From Bin87 sp965204685 (GTDB lineage: Bacteria; Chloroflexota; Dehalococcoidia; Lucifugimonadales; UBA3495), in the NCBI GenBank assembly GCA_965204685.1, contig OZ242004.1, positions 992,001 through 1,056,000 of the forward strand: a DNA stretch of 64,000 bases. Reading direction: 5' to 3'. Of the stretch, positions 40,684 through 48,867 are shown piece by piece; position 1 is the stretch's first letter; the number at the start of each line of letters is the position of its first letter. The notes under the pieces were generated by a model. That model made no database searches and was not told the DNA's origin. It saw only the letters and a program-made list of their open reading frames with translations. The position numbers and the translations under genes are program-made.

Positions 40684-42060
40684 CTAGCAGGCCGAGCCGT
40701 TGTTGCGCCAGGTGGCCAGTTCGTCCCAGTCGCGAGCGGCCATGAACTCGCGCCAGCGGCTATAGAAGCCGCGTTGGTTCTGCTCGCCGGCCCGGGCCTT
40801 GGTGGTGTCGAGGACGGTGCCGTCCAGCTTGAGGCCGCCGTCCTCGAAGTCGGTGACGGCGTAGCCCATGCCCATCTGGTAGTTGTAGTGATGCCGACGG
40901 GCCATGGCGCCGCGGCTGGCGGCGTGGGCGTAGTTCCAGTTCTCCATGTCATCCTGCTCGGTGAGGCCGGCGGGACCGGAGTAACGGATGTAGTACTGGC
41001 GGAGGAACTCCTTGACCTCGGGCGGCGCGGAGGCGTCCACGAGGAACCAGCGCCAGACCTCGGTCTGGTCAGGGCCGCGGGGGTGCCACACGGCGATACT
41101 GCGCGGCTGCCGGGGCAGGTAGGACATGTTGGGGAAGATGGTGCCGGGGCCGGCCAGGATGCGCCACAACTGGCCTTGTCGCTCCTTGCGGGCGATCTCG
41201 CACTGGTAGAAATACTCGGACACGATGGGGTCGTTCTGATAGGAGGGGACGGGCTGGGCATCCTCGGGGCGGAGGAACATGACGGTGCCATGACCGCGCT
41301 CCGGGAAGGAGACGTCCAGGGACTTGGCGCCCTCCCGCTCGCTGTTGTCGCGGCGGCCCTGACCGGAGGGGCCAATGCCGACGAGATCAACGGAGCGGTG
41401 GCTGATGTTGTGGTAGCGGTCGCCGATGAAGTTCTCGGCGGGGAATTTCCAGTTGCTGGGGACCATCCACTTCTCGATGCCGCCGATGATCTCGGTGCCG
41501 CCCTCGGTGCCATCCCAACCGTCGAACAGGATGTCGAGGTAGGTGCGGAAACCGCCGATGTACTCCAGGAAGTCGGGGGCGTTGGCATCCCAGGTGGCCC
41601 AGATGCCGCCTTTGTAGTTGACCATCCGGGGCACGCGGATCAGACCCCACTGGGACTTGTCCAGTTCCTCATGGTAGGCATCCTTGTAGAAGGGCACGCC
41701 AACCAGGGCGCCGTCGGTGGCGAAGCTCCAGCCATGGTAGGGGCAGGTGAAGATGGGAGTGTTGCCCTCGTCGTAGCGACAGACCTTCATGCCGCGGTGC
41801 ATGCACGAGTTGAGGAACACGTGGATCTCGCCCTGGCGGTCGCGGCACAGAATGACCGACTCCTCGCCCATGGACGATACGAAGAAGTCGCCCGGCTTGG
41901 AGACCTGGCTTTCGTGTCCGACGAAGAGCCAGGCGCGGGTGAAGATGCGCTCCTGTTCCTCGGCGTAGATGTCGGAATTTACGAAGATCTCGCGGCTGAC
42001 CATGCCGTTATCCTGGTCAACCAGGCCACTGTAACTGCTGGGCTGGAAAGTAATCGCCAT
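40684..42060 (-). CDS. Rieske aromatic-ring-hydroxylating dioxygenase alpha subunit
   Basis: 458 residues. Rieske cluster ligands Cys86 and His88 (SCMHRG) and Cys106 and His109 (TCPYHGW). The catalytic domain has ENFIGDRYHNISHRSVD, the Asp/His pair that binds mononuclear iron. With the beta subunit it should insert dioxygen into an aromatic ring to form a cis-diol, or demethylate or hydroxylate similar rings. Ferredoxin and reductase genes are not adjacent. GGAGGGG is just upstream. Confidence 0.93.
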   Translation of the reverse strand: MAITFQPSSYSGLVDQDNGMVSREIFVNSDIYAEEQERIFTRAWLFVGHESQVSKPGDFFVSSMGEESVILCRDRQGEIHVFLNSCMHRGMKVCRYDEGNTPIFTCPYHGWSFATDGALVGVPFYKDAYHEELDKSQWGLIRVPRMVNYKGGIWATWDANAPDFLEYIGGFRTYLDILFDGWDGTEGGTEIIGGIEKWMVPSNWKFPAENFIGDRYHNISHRSVDLVGIGPSGQGRRDNSEREGAKSLDVSFPERGHGTVMFLRPEDAQPVPSYQNDPIVSEYFYQCEIARKERQGQLWRILAGPGTIFPNMSYLPRQPRSIAVWHPRGPDQTEVWRWFLVDASAPPEVKEFLRQYYIRYSGPAGLTEQDDMENWNYAHAASRGAMARRHHYNYQMGMGYAVTDFEDGGLKLDGTVLDTTKARAGEQNQRGFYSRWREFMAARDWDELATWRNNGSAC

Positions 42061-42279
42061 GTTGTCCCCTCCGGGCGCGGCTCGCCTGGGGGAATGGTAT
42101 CACACCGTGTGCGTTGGATGTTTTCCCGCGGGCTATTCCCTTGGGTATACCGGCGGGTGGGTATACCGGCGGGGTGCGATCAACATCAAAAGCGCGGAAT
42201 AATAGTGACATTCCCACACAGCCGGCCCGCTCCGGTTATTGCTACGCTGTCGCGGAAGGAATTTTGTCGGGCTGGTACA

Positions 42280-42684
42280 ATGGGAACGAACGAGGGCAAT
42301 CGGTCAACCTGGAGATTTGTCGATGGTTCACTGTCCGTAACGGCCAGTATGGCTATCGCGGTGGCAATCAGTTATTGCCAGAGTTGTGCCGGATTATGGG
42401 GCATCGGGTTCTTCAAAGGGCTGACCGAAAAGGATGATGGCGTGATCATACTGGGGACGCTGCTGCTATTCCCCGCCACCGTCGCGCTATATGGAGTTTT
42501 GCAGATGTGGTTCGCCGCGAAAGAAGCCGTTGAGAAACGGGCCAGGGCGAGAGGGCGCCAGGAAGGACGCCAACAGGAGCGCGAGCGCATCAGCAAGGCG
42601 CTGGCGGAACGCGGGATAATGCCTCCCCCTGAAATCGCCAGCATTCTTGCCGACGAATCTGACGCCGACCGGCCGCCGCGGTAG
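42280..42684 (+). CDS. Small membrane/coiled-coil protein
   Basis: 134 residues from ATG 42280 (GGAAGG lies too far upstream, so the start is provisional). Spans at about 22-42 and 52-73, then a long charged helix AAKEAVEKRARARGRQEGRQQERERISKALAERG and an acidic tail. The last 189 bases (from 42496) are repeated immediately downstream as a broken copy. Related in design to the coiled-coil genes at 12035 and 13636. Confidence 0.6.
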   Translation: MGTNEGNRSTWRFVDGSLSVTASMAIAVAISYCQSCAGLWGIGFFKGLTEKDDGVIILGTLLLFPATVALYGVLQMWFAAKEAVEKRARARGRQEGRQQERERISKALAERGIMPPPEIASILADESDADRPPR

Positions 42685-42743
42685 CGTCCGTCATTCACCG
42701 TAACGCATCTCCAGGCGGAGTATCCGGCGCGGCTAGCAATACA

Positions 42744-42926
42744 GTTTTGCAGATGTGGTTTGCCGCGAAAGAAGCCGTTGAGAAACGGGCCATGGAGAGA
42801 GGGCGCCGCCAGGAGCGAGAACGTATCAAGCGGGCACTGGCCGAACGGGGGATGACGCTTCCCCAGGAAATCGCCAGCATTATTTTTGACGAATCCTGCT
42901 CCGGCGCCGGCCGTCCGCCACGATAG
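42744..42926 (+). pseudogene. Truncated tandem copy of the 3-prime end of the 42280 gene
   Basis: Sixty codons and a stop in one open frame without a start: LQMWFAAKEAVEKRAMERG, then RRQERERIKRALAERGMTLPQEIASII. It aligns with codons 73-134 of the gene at 42280 (42496-42684), starting exactly at GTTTTGCAGATGTGG. The missing transmembrane part and absence of a start show it is a remnant; the frame has survived, so either the duplication is young or it was once expressed as a fusion. Confidence 0.8.
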
Positions 42927-42931
42927 CGGCG

Positions 42932-43831
42932 CTATTCTCCCCGTAATTCCACTCCGGCCAGGGCTTCCAGGATCCTGGCGACTATGGGGTAGCCCTCGTC
43001 TCCCCAGCCCTCGGCCTGGGCCTGCTTGTACAGCGCATCGGCGACCGAGCCAGCGCCGGCCGGAGCCTGGAGCCGTTCCGCCAGTTCGCAGGCCAGGGCG
43101 ACGTCCTTGGCTACGATGTCCAGGGTGCCGCCGGCGGCGAAGCTACGGTTCAGGATGCTGTTGGGTATAGCGTTGAAGGCGCGGCTGGCGCCGGCGCTGA
43201 CCGGCACGATCTCGGCCAAAACCGCCGGGTCCACGCCGCCCATGCGCGCCATCAGCATCCCCTCGATGGCGGCGATCAGGTTGGTGTAGCCCATGTACTG
43301 GGTCGCCAGCTTGGCGACGCAGCCGGCGCCAGCCGGGCCAACGTAGAACACCTGGGCGGCGACCGCGTCCAGCGTGGTCCGGACGGTCTCGAACACGGCT
43401 TGATCGCCGCCGATCATCATGGTCATCGTGGGCGGACGGCCGCTGACCGGCGCGTCCAGCATGGTCAGGCCGCGCTCCGAGCAGGCGGTGGACACCCGCC
43501 GAGCGACATCGGGGTCGTTGGTGGTCGTGTCCACCAGCACCGCGCCGCCGGCCATGGCGGACAGGACGCCGGCCTCGTTGCCCAGCAGCACCGATTCCAC
43601 CTGGGTTGGGCCGGGCAGGGAGGTCCAGACGATCTGGCAATCGGCCACCGCTTGCTCGGCGCTGTCCGACCAGTGGGCGCCGCGATCCAGCAGCGGTTCC
43701 GCCGCCTCTCGCCTGATGTCGTAGACCGCCAGGTCGACGCCGGCGTCCAGCAGGCAGCCGGCCATGAGGCTGCCCATGGTGCCGACGCCGATGAATGCTT
43801 GCTTGTTGGGCAGTGCGGCGCTCATGCTCAC
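42932..43831 (-). CDS. NAD(P)-dependent beta-hydroxyacid dehydrogenase (3-hydroxyisobutyrate dehydrogenase-like)
   Basis: 299 residues. Rossmann motif FIGVGTMGSLMAGCLLDAG, substrate block MLDAPVSGRPPTM (the usual DAPVSGG with a changed last Gly), catalytic Lys in GAGCVAKLATQYMGYTNL. These enzymes oxidise 3-hydroxyisobutyrate, tartronate semialdehyde or similar beta-hydroxyacids. The gene lies 9 bases after the DUF3574 gene and with the luciferase-like gene at 44278 forms a three-gene minus-strand unit. Confidence 0.88.
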   Translation of the reverse strand: MSMSAALPNKQAFIGVGTMGSLMAGCLLDAGVDLAVYDIRREAAEPLLDRGAHWSDSAEQAVADCQIVWTSLPGPTQVESVLLGNEAGVLSAMAGGAVLVDTTTNDPDVARRVSTACSERGLTMLDAPVSGRPPTMTMMIGGDQAVFETVRTTLDAVAAQVFYVGPAGAGCVAKLATQYMGYTNLIAAIEGMLMARMGGVDPAVLAEIVPVSAGASRAFNAIPNSILNRSFAAGGTLDIVAKDVALACELAERLQAPAGAGSVADALYKQAQAEGWGDEGYPIVARILEALAGVELRGE

Positions 43832-43840
43832 CCCATCCGA

Positions 43841-44272
43841 TCAGTAAACTGTGGCGCAGGCCGGCAGCGACGTGTAAAAGACGGCTTGCTGATCAAACTG
43901 TGCCTTGTAGATATCGGATATGTTTCGGACGGCAGCGACGCTGTCCTCCACGCCATCGGCGGGTACCAGCACGTTCAGCAGCTTGGTGGACTCCCGGTAG
44001 AGACGTCCTTCCGTGGTGTCAAACCATTGGCCGCGGGCGTCGAGCACCGTCAGCCCGTCGGGGAAATGGGGTGTTACCGTGTCCGCCAGGAAAGACTGCC
44101 ATTCCGCTTCCGTTACTGTCTCTCCGCTGCCTTTCTCCAGTCCAAAATACACATTGATTTCAGTGAAGGAATCCATCCCGTCGGAACAAACGGTATCGCC
44201 GCCGGCTGCACAGCCCGCCACAAAGAGCAGGCACGCAACGGCGGCGGCGATGCACGTTGCCGGAAATCGCAT
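43841..44272 (-). CDS. DUF3574-type lipoprotein
   Basis: 143 residues. Signal segment ending LLFVAGC (lipobox at about Cys21). The body follows DUF3574: INVYFGLEKGSGETVTEAEWQSFLADTVTPHFPDGLTVLDARGQW, then KLLNVLVPA. The family is uncharacterised and probably envelope-located. It is packed between a luciferase-like enzyme (5 bases) and a hydroxyacid dehydrogenase (9 bases). Confidence 0.8.
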   Translation of the reverse strand: MRFPATCIAAAVACLLFVAGCAAGGDTVCSDGMDSFTEINVYFGLEKGSGETVTEAEWQSFLADTVTPHFPDGLTVLDARGQWFDTTEGRLYRESTKLLNVLVPADGVEDSVAAVRNISDIYKAQFDQQAVFYTSLPACATVY

Positions 44273-44277
44273 CGGGC

Positions 44278-45444
44278 CTAGTAGTGGTCCACCAGCGGTA
44301 TCTCGTGCAGGGCAGGGATGACCTCGCGGCCGATGAGTTCGATGGAGCGCATCACGTCCTCGTGGGCCATGGCGCCCTCGTTGCCGTAGATGTGCAGGTA
44401 GCCGGGGTTGAGGCGGTCGACGATCATGGACAGCTTTTCCCGCACGGTGTCGGGGCTGCCCACGATGATGTTGTTGGCTTCCTGGAGTTCCTCGTAGGTC
44501 ATCATGCGGCCAAAGCCACCGGCGCCGGGTAGCGTCCGCTGGATGTTGACCGCCTCGCGGGACTGGTAGCCGGGCGGGTCGTTGTGCTCGCGGGGGCCGC
44601 GGTTGCGGTGTTCCTGGGTCCAGAGGAACTCGCGGCCGATCTCCTGGGCCTTCTCGTCGGTGTCGGCGCAGAAGATCCGCAGCAGGTAGCCGAAGTGCTC
44701 GGGGCCGGGCTCGAACCCGGTCTCCCGGGCGGTGTCGATGTACACGTCGCGCAGGCGGTGGGTGTGGTCAAGCAGCGATCCCAGGTTCATGTAGGGATGC
44801 TCGTGGCGCGCGGCCCATACGACGCTCTCCGGGCTGCTGAATCCGGGGAACCAGATGGGCGGATGGGGCTTCTGCATTGGGAGCACCCAGGGGTTCACTT
44901 TCCGGTAGTGGTAGTACTCGCCCTCATAGCGGAACGGCCCCGGCTGGGTCCAGCACTTGATGATGAGGTCGTGAGCTTCCTCGAAGCGGTCCCGGTTCTG
45001 CGGCGGGGCGATGCCGCCCTGCAGGGTCTCCACCGCGGTGCCGCGCACGAAACCGGAGATGATGCGGCCGCCGGAGATGCAGTCGAGCATGGCGATTTCC
45101 TCGGCCATGCGGATGGGGTCGTTGACGGCGATGACGTTGCCCAGGATGGCGATCTTGGCGTTGCGGGTCACCTTGGCGATGACGGCGGCGTCGATGTTGA
45201 CCGCGGGCTTCATGCACCAGTACGAGGCGTGATGCTCGTTGGACATGATGCCGTCGAAGCCGTTTTCGTCGGCCCAGGTGTACTGCTCGTGGTACTGGTT
45301 ATAGAGGACGTGGGCCTTTTCGGGGTCGAAGTGCGAGTTGGAGAAATCCAGCCGTCCCGACTCGTACTGTGACACGTCGTCGTCGGTAACGTGGCCGTAG
45401 GGTTGTTCGGAGAACCAGAAAACTTCCACATGGTCTTTGGGCAT
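44278..45444 (-). CDS. LLM-class flavin-dependent oxidoreductase (alkane/limonene-type)
   Basis: 388 residues from ATG 45444 (GAGGAGG 6 bases upstream). Blocks FDGIMSNEHHASYWCMKP, RNAKIAILGNVIAVNDPIRMAEEIAMLDCISGGRIISGFVRG (in pieces) and PPIWFPGFSSPESVVWAARHEHPYM place it among longer luciferase-like monooxygenases. The EHH signature is present. It is first in the three-gene unit with DUF3574 lipoprotein and a hydroxyacid dehydrogenase, so it may oxygenate a substrate that the dehydrogenase later oxidises. Confidence 0.88.
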   Translation of the reverse strand: MPKDHVEVFWFSEQPYGHVTDDDVSQYESGRLDFSNSHFDPEKAHVLYNQYHEQYTWADENGFDGIMSNEHHASYWCMKPAVNIDAAVIAKVTRNAKIAILGNVIAVNDPIRMAEEIAMLDCISGGRIISGFVRGTAVETLQGGIAPPQNRDRFEEAHDLIIKCWTQPGPFRYEGEYYHYRKVNPWVLPMQKPHPPIWFPGFSSPESVVWAARHEHPYMNLGSLLDHTHRLRDVYIDTARETGFEPGPEHFGYLLRIFCADTDEKAQEIGREFLWTQEHRNRGPREHNDPPGYQSREAVNIQRTLPGAGGFGRMMTYEELQEANNIIVGSPDTVREKLSMIVDRLNPGYLHIYGNEGAMAHEDVMRSIELIGREVIPALHEIPLVDHY

Positions 45445-45560
45445 CAGGAGCCTCCTCGCTGTGGGCCGGCGGAGTCGGGCCGGATCGCTGGGCTTGGTGG
45501 TCGATGGGCGCAGTATAGGGAGGGGCAGGCGGGGTTGCAAACAGCGGCGAAAGCAAGTGG

Positions 45561-46487
45561 TTACATCGGTATCAAACCAGAGAGAAACACTTCGTCCGGC
45601 AGCCGCGTTACCGCGACGGCGATGCTCTCAGCATCCGATGGAGGACCGTTCAAGGTTTTGTCAACTCGTTCGCTGAGAAAACCGTGCAACTCCGTTAATG
45701 GCCGGTTGTTTCTGATTTGGATGAAGCACACTTGATGGTTTGCCGCAGTTTGACGGGCATTTGAACGCGGACCAATTTGGTCGAATATGACGATGCCGCC
45801 ATTCCCAACACGGGTTACCTTGTCCTCAATCACTTCCTGATTGCCACGCTCAATCAAGCCCATCTCCACTCGTATACGGCCACGACGACTGGCAATCTCT
45901 ACATCAATTTCCCGAGGGACTTCCGCGTCTCGCTGCATATTGAGCCAGAAATCAGCACCTTCTTCCAATCCTAGGATGGTAAGGCCGGCTCGTAGGAAAG
46001 CTCGTTCCAAAGTTTTGCCGGCAGTGGATTTCCGTGAACCCCTGATGGTCAAGGTGGCAGCGCCAGCCCAAAGCATCAGCATCCCGTCATCAAAGGACAA
46101 ATCGGGGTTGTTCTCGGCGATTTCACGGATATGCTCGGCAACTTCCGAGAGATAATCGAAGCGTTCGCTCCGCCTTATGCCCAGGTTTTGGGCGGTTTTG
46201 TTAGTCAGACCGAGCAGCCACCAGGCCAAATCGTTCTCGCTCTCGTCCAGTTCGGTTCGGGCAGCAGCCATCCATTGAGCATGTCCCGCATCAGCGGGCA
46301 GACTTTGGCGGATTGCAATCAGCCGTCGATAAGCATCAAGCAACTGAGTTCGGGTTTGGCCTTCCGTGTACAGGCGATAGTTGTAACCTTGAAACAAAGC
46401 GGCAACGATTCGCCGAACTCCTTCGGCGGAGTTGAGGTCATAGAGATTCGGCGTCATCGTCGGCGGTCCAATAATACTGGAGGTCAT
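45561..46487 (-). CDS. Type II restriction endonuclease, CfrBI-like
   Basis: 308 residues; the start lies inside the end of the methyltransferase gene (ATG 46487 used, ATG 46457 also possible), so translation is coupled. The N-terminal half is helical (VRRIVAALFQGYNYRLYTEGQT). The C-terminal half carries a nuclease-like core: IDVEIASRRGRIRVEMGLIERGNQEVIEDKVTRV, with acidic residues followed by EDK. This pattern suits PD-(D/E)XK enzymes, and position after an N4-type methylase supports a restriction role. The CfrBI name is from memory of family layout and is tentative. Confidence 0.68.
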   Translation of the reverse strand: MTSSIIGPPTMTPNLYDLNSAEGVRRIVAALFQGYNYRLYTEGQTRTQLLDAYRRLIAIRQSLPADAGHAQWMAAARTELDESENDLAWWLLGLTNKTAQNLGIRRSERFDYLSEVAEHIREIAENNPDLSFDDGMLMLWAGAATLTIRGSRKSTAGKTLERAFLRAGLTILGLEEGADFWLNMQRDAEVPREIDVEIASRRGRIRVEMGLIERGNQEVIEDKVTRVGNGGIVIFDQIGPRSNARQTAANHQVCFIQIRNNRPLTELHGFLSERVDKTLNGPPSDAESIAVAVTRLPDEVFLSGLIPM

Positions 46488-47604
46488 CAAAGTCCACACT
46501 GGCGGCGAACCCCGGCTGGTTCAACTCCTGGCGCATCGTCTCGAAATAGTCGATGCGCTTCTCAATCAGCACGAACCGCCGGCCCATGGCGGTGGCCACT
46601 CGGCCGACGGTGCCGGTGCCGGCAAAGGGGTCAAGCACGCTGTCGCCCTCAAACGAGTAGTAGCGAATTACCTTGCTCACCAGTTCGTCGGGAAAAACCG
46701 CGGGGTGGGCCTTGTGGTTCGATGGCGTGACATCCCACACGTTGGTCTTGTCATATTCGCCCAGGATCAGCGAACGTTCCACCGCTGCCGGATCGGGATG
46801 GTTTCTCAGATTCCAGTCAATCAGGCGGTCGGTTTTCTTGCGATAGACCAGCACGTATTCGGTTACCGTAACCGGTTTGTACTGGAGCGGCTGACGGTCC
46901 GCTGCAAACCGGCGACCCCGACCGAGATGCCATCCGGCCCCCTCCGGCTTGCGCCAGATGACGTCGTCGATGAACTCAAACCCGATGCGGTCAAGAATGG
47001 GATGCAGGTCAAAAGGAATGGGCAGACGTTTGCTGGCGGTGCTGCGAGACGTGCGCCGCACCAGTACCGGCGACACATTCACCACGAGAAAGCGACCTTC
47101 AGCCAGTATGCTGTGGCAAGCTGCAAATGCCTCGCCAAGAAACTCCAGGTATGAGGGATAATCTACGTACTCGGCGCATTCCGGCTTGGCGTTGAAATAA
47201 GGTGGCGAGGTGAACACCAACTGCACGCTGTCCGGCGGAAACTCCGGTAGTATGGCTCGGCAGTCACCCAGGATCACCTTGTTGGGGATGGGCGGAAACG
47301 CGATACGCGCATTGCCGGCACGGCTGAGGGATTTACGGCTTTTGCCCAGTTGACGCAATCGTGTCCCGACCATGGTCGGTGATGGGGCGCGGCTGATTGA
47401 CCCCTCCGGGTCAATCTGGATCTCGCCTACGGGGCAAGCGGGGTCGTCGCTGGATACCAAGGCAACCCGCCAGACGGTCAAACGGTCGTCCCACTCCGGC
47501 AAGCCCAGGGAGAGCGGGGCGCCAGCCTTCGCTGGCATCCGTTGCCGCAGCCAGTTCTCAGCCAGTTGCCGCGCGTCATCAGTCAGCAGTTTGGCAGCAG
47601 TCAT
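46438..47604 (-). CDS. DNA N4-cytosine (or N6-adenine) methyltransferase of a type II restriction-modification system
   Basis: 388 residues. Catalytic motif TSPPYFN at about 130 (motif IV), SAM-binding DPFAGTGTVGRVATAMGRRFVLIEK at about 325 (motif I). The order IV then I marks the beta class. The TSPPY form is usual in N4-cytosine enzymes. An N-terminal 110-residue segment (ARQLAENWLRQRMPAKAG) is extra compared with minimal methylases and may bind DNA or the target. Overlaps the endonuclease gene by 50 bases. Confidence 0.88.
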   Translation of the reverse strand: MTAAKLLTDDARQLAENWLRQRMPAKAGAPLSLGLPEWDDRLTVWRVALVSSDDPACPVGEIQIDPEGSISRAPSPTMVGTRLRQLGKSRKSLSRAGNARIAFPPIPNKVILGDCRAILPEFPPDSVQLVFTSPPYFNAKPECAEYVDYPSYLEFLGEAFAACHSILAEGRFLVVNVSPVLVRRTSRSTASKRLPIPFDLHPILDRIGFEFIDDVIWRKPEGAGWHLGRGRRFAADRQPLQYKPVTVTEYVLVYRKKTDRLIDWNLRNHPDPAAVERSLILGEYDKTNVWDVTPSNHKAHPAVFPDELVSKVIRYYSFEGDSVLDPFAGTGTVGRVATAMGRRFVLIEKRIDYFETMRQELNQPGFAASVDFDDLQYYWTADDDAESL

Positions 47605-47800
47605 GCGGGGATTGTCGCAGGTATCCGGTCATTCACGCAAGCGGCGGATGTCAGCTGTGCGTCGGGACTATGCAGGCATCCGCTCGCTGCATGACAATGA
47701 TCACCGGATATGCTTGCCGGCTCTGCATGGCACCGACCAAAATGGGGCTGGACGGTGACGTTATCGAGTGGACACGTTCATCGAACTAACGGACCGGCGT

Positions 47801-47905
47801 GTTCGACGCCCTTTGTTGCCCGTGGTAGGCTTTGCTCACTATGAGGACGTGGGGATCCCGAGCGAAGTTCCCGTTACTTGCGTTGTTCAGGAGCGACGAC
47901 GAGGA
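47801..47905 (+). repeat. Direct repeat, copy 1 (leader of the HesB-like gene)
   Basis: About 105 bases, roughly 85 percent identical by eye to 48759-48867. Core shared word TTTGCTCACTATGAGGACG at 47831. The ATG that begins the HesB-like gene in copy 2 is AGG here. Confidence 0.8.
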
Positions 47906-48041
47906 ACGGGAGCGCATACGTGAGTACTACAGATCCCTCAAATTCAAGGAACTTCTGGCCGTCTGCCCCATAGATGGCATTGACTTGACACGGGAACTCG
48001 AATATCCGCGTGAAGGGACCGGAGGTGGCCGCCATGACTGA
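47841..48041 (+). CDS. Chimeric small ORF: duplicated leader joined to an antitoxin tail
   Basis: 66 codons from ATG 47841. The first 22 codons lie in the duplicated leader (MRTWGSRAKFPLLALFRSDD). The rest, YRSLKFKELLAVCPIDGIDLTRELEYPRE, resembles the C-terminal half of the antitoxin at 48034 (YSGLNFKEMLMACPIDDIDLTREPEYPRE). The stop overlaps the antitoxin start by 8 bases. Ribosome site is weak. Perhaps an old antitoxin remnant rather than a functional protein. Confidence 0.35.
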   Translation: MRTWGSRAKFPLLALFRSDDEERERIREYYRSLKFKELLAVCPIDGIDLTRELEYPREGTGGGRHD

Positions 48042-48252
48042 TAGCAACTATAAGCACGTCAACCTTTCGATTCTTCCGGGCGGGGAAATGGTGGACATCA
48101 CGGAACTGGGCAAAAAAGTAATCGCCATGGACCCCAGGAAAACGCTGATCGACTACAGCGGTCTCAATTTCAAAGAGATGCTGATGGCTTGCCCTATCGA
48201 CGACATTGATTTGACCCGGGAACCCGAATATCCCCGCGAAGTGGAATTGTAG
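48034..48252 (+). CDS. vapB: VapB-type antitoxin
   Basis: 72 residues from ATG 48034 (GGAGG 9 bases upstream). Short N-terminus, then a C-terminal toxin-binding tail LMACPIDDIDLTREPEYPREVEL, a pattern common in antitoxins paired with PIN toxins. Its stop overlaps the toxin start by one base. No clear DNA-binding fold, so autoregulation may differ from usual. Confidence 0.72.
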   Translation: MTDSNYKHVNLSILPGGEMVDITELGKKVIAMDPRKTLIDYSGLNFKEMLMACPIDDIDLTREPEYPREVEL

Positions 48253-48665
48253 TGTTCCTGCTCGATACCAACGTAGTTTCGGAATCGCGCCGTGGCCAAC
48301 GAGGCAACCCCGGGGTTGTTGCCTGGTTTGCCAGCATTGCGGTAACGGACCTGTTTATCAGTGCGCTGGTGATTGGCGAACTTCGCAAGGGAATCGCCAT
48401 GAGCCGGCGCCGGCAGGACTACACACAAGCGGAGAACCTGGATGCCTGGCTGCGCGGTTTAGTTCATCTTTTTGACGAGCGCATCCTGCCGGTTGACTCC
48501 GCCGTTGCCGACGCCTGGGGCCAAATGTACGCCATTCGGAACGTGCCAATTGTGGACGGCCTTCTCGCCGCCACCGCCAAAGTCCATAGCCTGACTTTGG
48601 TGACGCGCAACCTCTCCCAGGTTCAAGGGCTGGGCGCCGATTTGCTCAATCCGTTCGCCGGCTGA
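48252..48665 (+). CDS. vapC: VapC-family PIN-domain toxin
   Basis: 137 residues from GTG 48252. PIN acidic residues: Asp5 in FLLDTNVVSE, Glu in VIGELRKGI (about 43), Asp in VDGLLAATA (about 97-102), then LTLVTRNLSQVQGLGADLLNPF, the usual PIN end. FitB/VapC subgroup. Start and previous stop share a base (coupling). The module lies between the two copies of the direct repeat. Confidence 0.9.
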   Translation: MFLLDTNVVSESRRGQRGNPGVVAWFASIAVTDLFISALVIGELRKGIAMSRRRQDYTQAENLDAWLRGLVHLFDERILPVDSAVADAWGQMYAIRNVPIVDGLLAATAKVHSLTLVTRNLSQVQGLGADLLNPFAG

Positions 48666-48698
48666 GTAAAGGGGGACGGCATAAGGATGTCATCTCCC

Positions 48699-48719
48699 GA
48701 AAATCCTGGTTCTGACGTT
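48699..48719. repeat. Solo right end of a family D repeat
   Basis: GAAAATCCTGGTTCTGACGTT. The following bases (CCCCGCTGCAAACCGGGTACG) match the DNA flanking the copy at 2281 (CCCCGCCGCAAGCTGGGTACG). Only the right end is found here. Confidence 0.5.
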
Positions 48720-48758
48720 TCCCCGCTGCAAACCGGGTACGCACGAGACGAGCGCCGC

Positions 48759-48867
48759 GTTTGACGCCCCTTGTCGCCCCGTGATACGCTTTGCTCACTA
48801 TGAGGACGTGGGGATTCCGCGCGGAGTTCCCGTTACTTGCGCTGTTCAGGAGCGACGACGATGAACG
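48759..48867 (+). repeat. Direct repeat, copy 2 (leader and start codon of the HesB-like gene)
   Basis: Ends AGGAGCGACGACGATGAACG, i.e. it contains the ribosome site and ATG of the HesB-like gene at 48861. Likely the original copy, with copy 1 at 47801 being the duplicate. Confidence 0.8.

Noticed and set aside
40774..42279. Long plus-strand frame opposite the Rieske alpha gene, in frame with the 42280 gene
   Set aside because: Only the part from ATG 42280 has membrane and coiled-coil structure; the rest is antisense to the dioxygenase.
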